Below are positions 35,397 through 43,711 of a stretch of DNA of 64,000 bases, in pieces. The stretch is from an uncultured Phycisphaerales bacterium (GTDB lineage Bacteria > Planctomycetota > Phycisphaerae > Tepidisphaerales > Tepidisphaeraceae): NCBI GenBank assembly GCA_903871935.1, contig CAIQIQ010000067.1, positions 1-64,000 of the forward strand, given 5' to 3'. The first letter of the stretch is position 1. The number at the start of each line of letters is the position of its first letter. Under the pieces are notes generated by a model. It saw nothing but the letters and a program-made list of their open reading frames with translations, was not told the DNA's origin and did no database searches. Made by a program: the position numbers and the translations under genes.

Positions 35397-36979
35397 GCTA
35401 TGTGCTTCTCTGGATCGAGACGCTGCTGGCGTGCCTGCTGTTCCTGGCGTTGGTGATCGTCAACGGCCAGCGGCGCAAGGCGCGTACGGCAAAGGCTCTG
35501 TGTGCAGTGGCCGCTCTGCTGCCGCTGGTTCCACTGGGTGCACAGTTGATGCTCACCTGGGGCTTGCGGTATGTCTCGAACCTTCGGGACAGTGGGTTTG
35601 GCTGGGCGATTACCTTGTCGGTTTGCTATTTCGTGGGAGCAATCGCTTTGTGGATCATGGCGCGGAAGCGGGATGCCGCTGGTATCCGACGGGCGGTTTC
35701 CTGGCCGCTGGCGCGTATCGCTACCGCATGGCTGGTTGTGATCTCGCTGATGGCGATGACGTTGTGGAATCTGGACTTGCGGGCGCAGGTGGAGATTCAG
35801 GCGTTGCGTGCGGAGGCCGGAGCGATGGCACTGAGCGTTGCGCCGCCGGCGATACCCGATTCTGCCAACGCGGCGATCCTGTATGAGAAGACTCGCGAGC
35901 GGTTTGAGGCGGCAACCACGGCCGCGGACAAGGATGTCGATTACAGGGACGAAACGAAGGTTAACTCCGCTCAAGGGGCGGCTTATCTCCAGCGACAGGA
36001 GAAGACACTGCAAGTGCTCCGTCAGGCGGCCGATATGCCGGAGTGCCGTCTGGATTACGACTACGACAAGCCCGACGTTGGCGCAGTGTTAACATTGAGC
36101 AAGCCGTTCCGCACATGGTCAATCCTGCTGTCTGTAGCGGCGACCTCGGAGGCGGCGAGCGGCAAGGTGGAACTGGCGATGGCGGATTGTCGGCGGATCT
36201 ATGCGACAGGTAACCATCTCAATGCACCGCCCATCCTGATTAGTGGGCTGACGACCCTTGCCATTGACGCGCTCGCTACCAACACCGTTGCGCGCGTGCT
36301 GCCGGCCGTAACGTCCAAAGAGCAACTGGATTCATTCACCCCCCCCGAGCCGCCGGCGCTATCGCGAGCATTTGCCCGAATGCTGCGGGGCGAAGAGGCG
36401 TTTGGGTTGGCTATGTTCGCCGACCTCGGCAGCGGGCAAGGCCAGTATGCAAGAACACTGCGATCCGGCGCTGGCGGTGCACTATGGTTCGCATGGCTTC
36501 GGGACGACGTCGGCATCTACCGTGAGTACATGCAACGTCAGCGCGACATCGCGCAACAGCCGTACTACCAGACGGCCGATGCGCGCAAGAAGATCGAGGA
36601 GGAGCTTCGGCCGGGCAAGCGACGAGGGGTGATGAGCGCGATTGTTATGCCCTCCATACTGAAGTCCATCGAGTCACTCGCAAAGACGCAGGTCCTCAGG
36701 GCGAGTGTTGGGGTCGCCTGCGCCGCGACGCGGTATCGGCTGGATCATGGGCAGTATCCCGCCACCTCTGACTTGCTCGTGCCTGGGTATCTGGAGGCGA
36801 TGCCGGTGGACCCGTTCGATGGCCAGGCAATGCGGATGAAGAAACAGGCCGATGGCAGCCTGGTGATTTACTCGGTTGGCGCCGATGGGAAAGACGATGG
36901 CGGGGTGGTTGATTCGCCCGACTCGAAGACGCGGCCAACTGATGTGGGGATTACGCTGAAGATGCCAGCGGGGCGGTGA
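35393..36979 (+). CDS. Multi-helix membrane protein with secretin-system-like C-terminal domain
   Basis: 528 residues. Four hydrophobic segments lie near 4-22, 38-60, 75-95 and 108-126, followed by a long soluble part. The C-terminus (about 445-520) has YRLDHGQYPATSDLLVPGYL, DPFDGQAM and YSVGADGKDDGG, the pattern of the calcium-binding end of type II secretion pseudopilins, here without the pilin signal. Such hybrid proteins are common in planctomycetes but have no known role. It is the last of a three-gene chain with the ECF factor and is probably regulated or sensed by it. Confidence 0.55.
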   Translation: MSYVLLWIETLLACLLFLALVIVNGQRRKARTAKALCAVAALLPLVPLGAQLMLTWGLRYVSNLRDSGFGWAITLSVCYFVGAIALWIMARKRDAAGIRRAVSWPLARIATAWLVVISLMAMTLWNLDLRAQVEIQALRAEAGAMALSVAPPAIPDSANAAILYEKTRERFEAATTAADKDVDYRDETKVNSAQGAAYLQRQEKTLQVLRQAADMPECRLDYDYDKPDVGAVLTLSKPFRTWSILLSVAATSEAASGKVELAMADCRRIYATGNHLNAPPILISGLTTLAIDALATNTVARVLPAVTSKEQLDSFTPPEPPALSRAFARMLRGEEAFGLAMFADLGSGQGQYARTLRSGAGGALWFAWLRDDVGIYREYMQRQRDIAQQPYYQTADARKKIEEELRPGKRRGVMSAIVMPSILKSIESLAKTQVLRASVGVACAATRYRLDHGQYPATSDLLVPGYLEAMPVDPFDGQAMRMKKQADGSLVIYSVGADGKDDGGVVDSPDSKTRPTDVGITLKMPAGR

Positions 36980-37450
36980 GAGGTGGCGGTCCCCACGCGA
37001 ACGCGATTGGCGCCCTGCATGGATGCGGGAGACGGAAGGGAAAGGGGACGGAGTGGTCTTGCCTGGAGGGCTCGGGACAAGTCCCTCGCAGAAAAGCGGC
37101 GATCCACTCAGGCGGATGTGCCACAAGTCGCCGCACTCCAGAAATCGCGCACTTGGACTATGAACGGTTTGCGCGTTGCTGCGGGGCAACAGGAGTCGGA
37201 AACTAGTTAGTACCTACAATTGTTAGTGCGTACCTTCTTTGTGTGACAGTGTTTAGGATCGATTGGGGGAGGGGAGCTAAGCAATTACCGATAGCACTAA
37301 CAACAATTCGCACCTCATAGAGGAGTTATTGATATTCTCGATCATTTTGTGCTTTATTTCACAATGTCAACGTTGTAGAGTGAGGCGGTCAGGTTTGTTT
37401 GCTGACGTTGTGCTGTGGTTGGCGAAGTCTTCTGTATTCAGGAGAGTGCC
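36980..37450. other. Intergenic region upstream of the plus-strand hydrogenase operon
   Basis: No gene is supported. The part after 37205 is clearly AT-richer than its surroundings and holds regulatory-looking sequence: a 10-bp inverted repeat TTGTTAGTGC (37220-37229) and GCACTAACAA (37294-37303), further GTTAGT half-sites near 37206 and a Rex-like operator at 37347-37364. A candidate promoter TTGATA (37329-37334) and TTTATT (37353-37358) with 18-bp spacing overlaps the Rex-like site, as expected for repression. The part before 37205 shows nothing I can name. Confidence 0.55.
37347..37364 (+). promoter_or_regulatory. Rex-like operator upstream of the plus-strand hydrogenase operon
   Basis: TTGTGCTTTATTTCACAA matches the Rex consensus TTGTGAA-N4-TTCACAA at 12 of 14 defined positions. 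Rex is a repressor that leaves DNA when NADH is high. The site overlaps the candidate -10 of the operon that encodes an NAD(P)-linked hydrogenase, and similar sites occur at 37981 and 55584. No rex gene is in the window. Confidence 0.6.
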
Positions 37451-37972
37451 ATGTTAGCGGCGACGAACAGTAATGCCCTCGCTCCGGAAGGTGGGGCAAG
37501 CCCGCCGGTCGAGGAGCCGATCGATTTCACTCCGTTGGTCCGGATCATCGAGCAATTCAAGGGTCAGCGCGGCGCGGTGATCCCGATTTTGCAGCGTGCC
37601 CAGGATGCCTATGGATACTTGCCAAAAGTGGTCCTGCGGGAGATCTCAAAGCGCGCAAAGATACCACTGAACCAGCTTTATGGCGTGGCGACGTTCTACT
37701 CGCAGTTCCATTTGAAGCGGCGCGGCCGGCACCTGGTGCGGATTTGCGATGGGACGGCATGCCATGTTCGGGGGTCTGCGCAGAGCATCGAGAAGGTGTC
37801 TGCGAGCCTGCAGGTCCCGCCGGGCGGGACGTCGCCGGACTACCGCTACACGCTGGAAATTGTGTACTGCCTGGGCTCCTGTGGATTGTCCCCGGTTGCG
37901 GTCGTGGACGAGAAGGTCTGCGGCCGGCTGAACGCGGATAATCTGGTCGAACAACTGGCAGCTTTGCCCTAG
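37451..37972 (+). CDS. Hydrogenase diaphorase subunit, HndA/HoxE/NuoE-like
   Basis: 173 residues from the ATG at 37451, with AGGAGA upstream. The thioredoxin-like [2Fe-2S] fold has the four ligands in CDGTACHVRGS and CLGSCGLSPVAVVD. The helical start includes RGAVIPILQRAQDAYGYLP and YGVATFYSQF, as in NuoE. In NAD(P)-linked hydrogenases this subunit takes part in electron transfer near the flavin site. It is the first gene of the operon, with a second Rex-like site directly after its stop. A helical N-terminal extension of about 35 residues is present. Confidence 0.85.
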   Translation: MLAATNSNALAPEGGASPPVEEPIDFTPLVRIIEQFKGQRGAVIPILQRAQDAYGYLPKVVLREISKRAKIPLNQLYGVATFYSQFHLKRRGRHLVRICDGTACHVRGSAQSIEKVSASLQVPPGGTSPDYRYTLEIVYCLGSCGLSPVAVVDEKVCGRLNADNLVEQLAALP

Positions 37973-37980
37973 CACATCAT

Positions 37981-37998
37981 TGGTGAAATCTTTCACTA
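37981..37998 (+). promoter_or_regulatory. Second Rex-like operator, inside the operon
   Basis: TGGTGAAATCTTTCACTA matches the Rex consensus at 12 of 14 defined positions, with perfect arms GTGAAA and TTTCAC. It lies in the 45-bp gap between the first and second genes. It may tune transcription of the downstream subunits or act together with the promoter-proximal site 634 bp upstream by looping. Confidence 0.5.
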
Positions 37999-38017
37999 AC
38001 TCGCCTGGGAGGCGATT

Positions 38018-41000
38018 ATGCCTTCGCTAAAGAGCATCGAAGAACTGAAGCGGTATTGTGCAGCAGCGCGATCGACGCGGAGCAATCGCGCCAGAACCGC
38101 GACGGTGGTGACGGTGGGTGCCGGCACCTGCGGGATCGCGGCAGGGGGGCGCGAAACGATGGATTTCTTCCGCTCCGAGCTCAAGCGGCGCGGCATCCCG
38201 GCCGAGGTGGCGGCGACTGGATGCATCGGCGTCTGCGTGAAGGAACCGCTGGTGGATATCCAGCTTCCCGGGCAGGCGCGGGTGCTCTATGCGAACGTGA
38301 TGCCGGAGATGGTGAAGCGGCTGGTGGATGAACATATCGTCGGCCGGCGGCCGGTGCGCGAGTGGATGGTAGGCGAACTGGAGCCGGAAGATGCAACGAT
38401 CCAGTGCTCAGGGTCGCCGCTGAAGGACTTGCCGCTGTTCAGCAAGCAGATGCGCATCGCGATGCGGAACTGCGGGATCATCGATCCGGAACGGATTGAG
38501 GATTATGCCGCGCGCGGCGGGTATCTGGCACTGGCGCGAGTGTTGGGTTCGATGACACCCGAAGCGGTGATCGCGGAGGTCAAGGCATCGGGTCTGCGCG
38601 GACGAGGTGGCGCGGGATTCCTGACGGGCCAGAAGTGGGAGTTCTGCCGCAAGTCGGGCGGCATGCCGAAGTTTGTGGTGTGCAACGCCGACGAGGGCGA
38701 CCCGGGCGCATTCATGGATCGGTCGATTCTGGAGAGTGACCCGCACAGCGTCATTGAAGGCATGATTATCGCGGCGTACGCGATTGGGGCATCGGAAGGC
38801 TTTATCTATTGCCGCGAAGAGTATCCGATGGCGATCCAGCGGCTGCAGCTTGCGATTGCACAGGCGCGGGAACAGGGACTATTGGGCAACAGCATCCTGG
38901 GCAGCGGGTTTGGGTTTGATATCCATCTGAAGGAAGGCGCGGGAGCGTTTGTTTGTGGTGAAGAGACCGCGCTGATTGCGAGCATCGAGGGCAAGCGCGG
39001 CGAGCCCCGGCCACGGCCGCCGTTCCCGGTACAGTCGGGCCTGTGGGGCAAGCCGACGAACATCAACAACGTGAAGAGTTACGCGATGACACCGCAGATC
39101 ATCGCCAACGGGGCGACGTGGTTTGCATCGATCGGGACGGCCAAGAGCCCGGGCACGGCGGTGTTCGCGCTGACGGGCAAGGTGAACAACACCGGCCTGA
39201 TCGAAGTGCCGATGGGCATACCGCTGGGCGACATCATCTTTGATATCGGCGGCGGGATTCAGAAAAGCAGGCACTTCAAGGCGGTGCAGACCGGCGGGCC
39301 TTTGGGCGGGTGCCTGCCGGCATCGTGCCTGAATACGCCGGTGGACTTCGATTCGCTGCAGGATGCCGGGGCGGTGATGGGCTCGGGCGGCATGATCGTC
39401 GTCGATGATGACACGTGCATGGTGGAACTGGCGCGGTATTTCCTGACCTTTGCGGCGGCCGAGAGTTGCGGCAAGTGCACCCCCTGCCGGGCGGGCGGAC
39501 AGCGTTTGCTGGAGGCGTTGACGCGGATCACCGAAGGCCACGGGAGCCGGAAGGACCTGACGATCATCCGCGAAGTGTCGAACCAGATGATGGGCAACTC
39601 GCTGTGCGGGCTGGGACAGCGGACGCCCGGTCCGGTCATGGCAGCGCTGCGTTTCTTTGAGGAAGAGTTCATCACCCACATTGATGACAAGATCTGCAAG
39701 AGCGGGCAGTGCAAAGCGCTGGTGCGGGCCAAGTGCGTGAACACATGCCCGGCGGGCGTGGATACGCCGGCGTACCTGGCGCTGGTGGCGCAAGGCCGAT
39801 TTGCCGAAGGACTCGAGGTGCATCGGCAGCGCAACCCGTTTGCGCTGGTGTGCGGGCGGGCGTGTCCGGCATTCTGTGAGAGCAAGTGCCGGCGCGGCGA
39901 CATCGATGATCCGGTGGCGGTGCGGCTGGTGAAGCGGTTCATGGCTGACCATGAGTTTGCCACACCCTGGACGCCCAAGCCGGTGGTCGGCAAGCAGGAG
40001 TTTGCCGAAGCACAGAAGCATAAGGTGGCGGTGATCGGGTCCGGGCCAGCCGGGCTGACGGCAGCGCTGCGGCTGGCGCAACACGGGTATAAGGTGACGG
40101 TGTTTGAGAAGCTGGCGTTCCCCGGCGGGATGATGAGTTGGGCGATCCCGGATTACCGGCTGCCGCGGGCGCAATTGTTTGCGGAGATCGAGAATGTTCG
40201 CCGCGCGGGCGTGGAGATCAAATGCAACGCAGCGCTGGGCAAAGACTTCTCGTTGGATGACCTGATGACGAAGCAGGGATTCGCGTCGGTGGTGCTGGCG
40301 ATCGGTGCACATCGGACGCGAAAGCTGAACATCACCGGTGAGGACAAGAACGGCGTGATCGACGGGATTGACTTCCTTAACCGTGTGGCGGCCGACGCGT
40401 CGATGAAGGCGCTGAACATGAAGCCGCCGGGCAATCTGCCCGATGTGAAGGGCAAGCGCGTGGCGGTGGTTGGCGGCGGCGATGTCGCGATTGACGTAGC
40501 ACGGGTCAGCCTGCGGATGGGAGCACGCGAAGTACACGTGCTCTACCGCCGTGCAGGCGATGACATGCCGGCAGCGCATCTGCCGGAAGAGATCGAGGCC
40601 GCACGCGATGAGGGTGTTCGGTTCCATGTGCTGGTGAACCCGACCGAAGTGCTAGGCGATGCGAATGTCACGGGCCTGCGGCTGCAGCAGCAGCGGCTGG
40701 CCGACTTTGACGATTCGGCCCGGCGCAAGCCCACTGCGATCGGAAGCGAGTCGTATGTGCTCAATGTGGAAGTCGTGATCCCGGCGATTGGTCAGGTGCC
40801 GGATGTGCGCTGCCTGACGCCTGAGGCGAATGTGAAGGTTGGCCGCGGCGATGTGTTTGCCGTAGGCGAGGCGCTGGAGACCAGCCGGGCAGGCGTGTTT
40901 GCGGCAGGCGATGCCGTGAACGGCCCGGCGACCATCGTCGAAGCGGTGGCACAGGGCAACCTGGTGGCGATTGCGGTGGATACGTGGATCCGCACCGGCA

Positions 41001-41296
41001 AGGTTGAGAAGCCGCAGTTCATCACCCAACGCGTGGATGTCGGGCAGGTGGTTCCGCTGGACGACTACGCCCAGGCGCGGCGGCCGGTGAACCGCAAGCT
41101 GCATGTACGCGAGCGCGATGGGACATTCCGCGAGGTGGAGCTTGGGCTGGAAGAGGCGCAGGCAATGGAAGAGGCCCGGCGGTGCCTGCGATGCGACCTG
41201 GAATGGCTGGATCTGATGGAGATCGAGCGGCCGGGCAGCCTTGTTGGCGCCGGTGTGGGAGCGAACGGGGATAAGGAGGGGGAGGAAAAGCCATGA
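38018..41296 (+). CDS. HndB-NuoF-GltD fusion, flavin subunit of the hydrogenase
   Basis: 1092 residues, about twice the usual length of NuoF/HoxF. Residues 20-120 are an HndB-like [2Fe-2S] domain (GAGTCGIAAGG and TGCIGVCVKEPL). Residues 150-575 are NuoF-like: [16 protein letters not shown] near 193 for [13 protein letters not shown] for NADH, and the [4Fe-4S] ligands in SCGKCTPCRAG near 485 with a late LCGLG Cys. Residues about 575-1080 are GltD-like: a cysteine-rich entry (CVNTCPAG, CGRACPAFCESKC), FAD loop VIGSGPAGLTAALRLA near 672, NAD(P) loop VVGGGDVAIDVARVS near 817 and GDAVNGPATIVEAVAQG near 965. Two pyridine-nucleotide sites and two flavins suggest electron transfer between NAD(H) and NADP(H) or bifurcation. 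It overlaps the next gene by four bases. Confidence 0.88.
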   Translation: MPSLKSIEELKRYCAAARSTRSNRARTATVVTVGAGTCGIAAGGRETMDFFRSELKRRGIPAEVAATGCIGVCVKEPLVDIQLPGQARVLYANVMPEMVKRLVDEHIVGRRPVREWMVGELEPEDATIQCSGSPLKDLPLFSKQMRIAMRNCGIIDPERIEDYAARGGYLALARVLGSMTPEAVIAEVKASGLRGRGGAGFLTGQKWEFCRKSGGMPKFVVCNADEGDPGAFMDRSILESDPHSVIEGMIIAAYAIGASEGFIYCREEYPMAIQRLQLAIAQAREQGLLGNSILGSGFGFDIHLKEGAGAFVCGEETALIASIEGKRGEPRPRPPFPVQSGLWGKPTNINNVKSYAMTPQIIANGATWFASIGTAKSPGTAVFALTGKVNNTGLIEVPMGIPLGDIIFDIGGGIQKSRHFKAVQTGGPLGGCLPASCLNTPVDFDSLQDAGAVMGSGGMIVVDDDTCMVELARYFLTFAAAESCGKCTPCRAGGQRLLEALTRITEGHGSRKDLTIIREVSNQMMGNSLCGLGQRTPGPVMAALRFFEEEFITHIDDKICKSGQCKALVRAKCVNTCPAGVDTPAYLALVAQGRFAEGLEVHRQRNPFALVCGRACPAFCESKCRRGDIDDPVAVRLVKRFMADHEFATPWTPKPVVGKQEFAEAQKHKVAVIGSGPAGLTAALRLAQHGYKVTVFEKLAFPGGMMSWAIPDYRLPRAQLFAEIENVRRAGVEIKCNAALGKDFSLDDLMTKQGFASVVLAIGAHRTRKLNITGEDKNGVIDGIDFLNRVAADASMKALNMKPPGNLPDVKGKRVAVVGGGDVAIDVARVSLRMGAREVHVLYRRAGDDMPAAHLPEEIEAARDEGVRFHVLVNPTEVLGDANVTGLRLQQQRLADFDDSARRKPTAIGSESYVLNVEVVIPAIGQVPDVRCLTPEANVKVGRGDVFAVGEALETSRAGVFAAGDAVNGPATIVEAVAQGNLVAIAVDTWIRTGKVEKPQFITQRVDVGQVVPLDDYAQARRPVNRKLHVRERDGTFREVELGLEEAQAMEEARRCLRCDLEWLDLMEIERPGSLVGAGVGANGDKEGEEKP

Positions 41297-43125
41297 GCGA
41301 CACGGTAAACATCACGATCAACGGCCAGGTGGTGCACGCCCGGATCGGGCAATCGGTGTTGCAGGCGGCGCAGTCGGCGGGGATCGATGTCCCGACGCTG
41401 TGCGATCACCCGCACCTGAGGGCAACCGGCTCATGCCGCGTCTGCCTGGTGGAGATTGAGAAGCAGCGCATGCTGCAGCCGGCGTGCACCTTCCCCGTAA
41501 CTGAGGGAATGGTGGTGCGCACGGAAACCGATAAGGTGGTGGAAGCCCGGAAGTTCAGCCTGCAGATGCTGTTCTCGGAGCGGAATCACTACTGCATGTT
41601 CTGCGCCTCCAGCGGCACACCCGAGACCAGCGAATGCGAGCTGCAGAAGCTGGCGTATCGCTATGGTCTGGACTGCTTCCAGTATCCTCCGGCATGGCAG
41701 AAAGAATGGCCGGTCGATGCATCGCGGAAGAGCTTCACGATGGATCACTCCCGCTGCATTCTCTGCCGGCGGTGCATCCGCGCCTGTGATGAGATCGCCG
41801 CGAACCACACGCTGGGAGTGTTCCAGCGCGGCGCAAAGACGATGATCTGTGCGGACGATTCGGTAACATTCGGGCAATCAACCTGTGTGGAATGCGGGAC
41901 TTGCCTGCAGGCATGCCCTACCGGCGCGCTAATGGACAAGCGCAGCAGCTTTGTGGGACATGCATCGGAATGCAGGACGGTGCGCGTGACATGTGTCGGC
42001 TGTGCTGTGGCGTGCGGTCTGAAGGCCATGGTGCGCGGGAATACGGTATTGCGACTGGATGGCGACTGGGATGAGCACAACGCCGGACTGCTGTGCGTAA
42101 AGGGGCGATTTGAGTCGCTGCGACGGCCGGAAAACCGCATCACCAAGCCGATGATCCGGCGCGATGGCGAGCTGGTTGAGGTCGGTTGGGATGAGGCAAT
42201 CACGTACACGGCCGGCAAGTTCAAGGAGGCCCAGAGCACTGCGGGGATGATCAGCCCGCGATTTACCAATGAGACGATGATCGCCATGGGCGCATTTCTT
42301 AATGAGGTGCTGCATAGCGACCAGGTCACGCTGCTGCATGGGCTGGTGCCACCTCTGGATCTGGAGCCGCGGGCGCAACTGAAGGACCTGGAAGATGCGA
42401 CATGCATCGTGGTGGTGGGTGAAGACGTGCTGCAGGGGCAGAAGGTGCTGGGGTATCTGACCAAGCGGGCGTATGACCGGCAGGCCAGCGTGGTGGTGGT
42501 CGATGACCATGACACCGCGATGGATGACTATGCGACTGAGCGTCTGCATCTGGACGCGATGAGCCGGCATGGGCCATCTCCATTCGCTGCGCTCAAGTTC
42601 ACCTATCACCTGAGCTTGGACGGCATCTCGCGCCTCCGGAAGATCCTGGAGACCAGCGAGCGGCCGGTAGTGATGTATGGACCAGCGCTCTCGACGCTGG
42701 TGTATGCAGCGCTGCGGTCGCTGCCGCCGCACGTAAAATTCCTGCCGCTGGCGACGGGATCGAATGCCTGTGGGGCAGCGCAGTATGGGATTGAGATGCG
42801 CGAGGTGATCGCCGATGCGCTATTCGTGATGGCGGGCGATGAGCCGTCGAACGGCTTTGTGCTGCCGCCGGCGAGTTTCACGGTGGTGCAGGCGGTTGGG
42901 CACTCGGAACTGACGAAGAAGGCGGATGTGGTGCTGCCTGGGCGTCTGTGGACCGAGAAGCGCGGGACGATCGTGAACATTGAGGGGCGAGAGCGGCCGG
43001 TGGTGGAATTAACCGAAGCGCCCGAAGGGATCGGGCCGGACTGGATGCCGCTGGCAATGATGGCGGCGGTGCTGGGTCGGCCGGGATTGTTCGCGACGAT
43101 GGCTCAGGTGCAGAACTCATTGTGA
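41293..43125 (+). CDS. HoxU/NuoG-like iron-sulfur subunit with MopB-type domain
   Basis: 610 residues. The order is: a [2Fe-2S] plant-ferredoxin domain (PTLCDHPHLRATGSCRVCLVE), a His-Cys3 cluster motif around HYCMFCASSGTPETSECEL, and two [4Fe-4S] sites (CILCRRCIRACDE, CVECGTCLQACPTGAL). A fourth [4Fe-4S] site (CVGCAVACGL...LLCVKGRF) then opens a molybdopterin-oxidoreductase-like domain that fills the rest. That domain ends early, without a formate-dehydrogenase active-site Sec/Cys loop I can identify, so it is probably structural as in NuoG of complex I. The subunit should carry electrons from the flavin subunit to the hydrogenase small subunit. Confidence 0.85.
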   Translation: MSDTVNITINGQVVHARIGQSVLQAAQSAGIDVPTLCDHPHLRATGSCRVCLVEIEKQRMLQPACTFPVTEGMVVRTETDKVVEARKFSLQMLFSERNHYCMFCASSGTPETSECELQKLAYRYGLDCFQYPPAWQKEWPVDASRKSFTMDHSRCILCRRCIRACDEIAANHTLGVFQRGAKTMICADDSVTFGQSTCVECGTCLQACPTGALMDKRSSFVGHASECRTVRVTCVGCAVACGLKAMVRGNTVLRLDGDWDEHNAGLLCVKGRFESLRRPENRITKPMIRRDGELVEVGWDEAITYTAGKFKEAQSTAGMISPRFTNETMIAMGAFLNEVLHSDQVTLLHGLVPPLDLEPRAQLKDLEDATCIVVVGEDVLQGQKVLGYLTKRAYDRQASVVVVDDHDTAMDDYATERLHLDAMSRHGPSPFAALKFTYHLSLDGISRLRKILETSERPVVMYGPALSTLVYAALRSLPPHVKFLPLATGSNACGAAQYGIEMREVIADALFVMAGDEPSNGFVLPPASFTVVQAVGHSELTKKADVVLPGRLWTEKRGTIVNIEGRERPVVELTEAPEGIGPDWMPLAMMAAVLGRPGLFATMAQVQNSL

Positions 43126-43159
43126 GTGAAGAACAGACAAAGATCGCAAGGAGTCCGTT

Positions 43160-43702
43160 ATGGCGGCGAAAGTAAAGGTAGCATCGGATTGGCTGGCGGG
43201 GTGCGCCGGATGCCATATGTCGTTGCTCGACATGGATGAGCGCATCCTCAAGCTGCTGGAAGTGGCCGAGCTGCGCTCCACGCCGATTACGGATCTGAAG
43301 CATCCGGATGCGGGGGGGGTGGATGTGGGCATCCTTGAAGGGTGCGTGAACAACAGCGCCAACGAAGCGGTCTGCCGGCAGATGCGATCGCGCTGCAAGG
43401 TGCTGATCGCGCTGGGCGACTGCGCGGTGTTTGGCGGGGTGCCCACGATGCGGAATGCGTGTTCATCGGCCGCTGCGTTGCAACGGGCGTATGTTGAGAC
43501 CGAGAGCACTGTAAACGGCAGCATCCCGCAGCATGCAGAGATCGCGGTCATGCAGGATGCAAGAGCGATCGACCAGGTCGTTCAGGTGGATGTGAACATC
43601 CCCGGATGCCCGCCATCGGCGGATGCGATCTTTTATGTGCTGACAGAATTGGCGGCGGGACGCAAGCCGGTGTTGAAGGGAAAGCTGTTGGACTGGCACT
43701 AG
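43160..43702 (+). CDS. [NiFe] hydrogenase small subunit, HoxY-like (plus-strand enzyme)
   Basis: 180 residues. The proximal [4Fe-4S] ligands are visible as C15 and C18 in [13 protein letters not shown], the Cys in LIALGDCAVFGGVP, and the Cys in NIPGCPPSADAI. The short length without the extra C-terminal cluster domain fits group 3 cytoplasmic hydrogenases (HoxY type). No twin-arginine signal, so it is cytoplasmic. The gene contains a run of eight G near 43311. It lies between the iron-sulfur subunit and the large subunit. Confidence 0.9.
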   Translation: MAAKVKVASDWLAGCAGCHMSLLDMDERILKLLEVAELRSTPITDLKHPDAGGVDVGILEGCVNNSANEAVCRQMRSRCKVLIALGDCAVFGGVPTMRNACSSAAALQRAYVETESTVNGSIPQHAEIAVMQDARAIDQVVQVDVNIPGCPPSADAIFYVLTELAAGRKPVLKGKLLDWH

Positions 43703-43711
43703 AGGTAAACC

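Noticed and set aside
38879-40627. 582-codon open frame on the minus strand opposite the flavin-subunit fusion
   Set aside because: Same reason: the opposite strand encodes a protein with many intact motifs.
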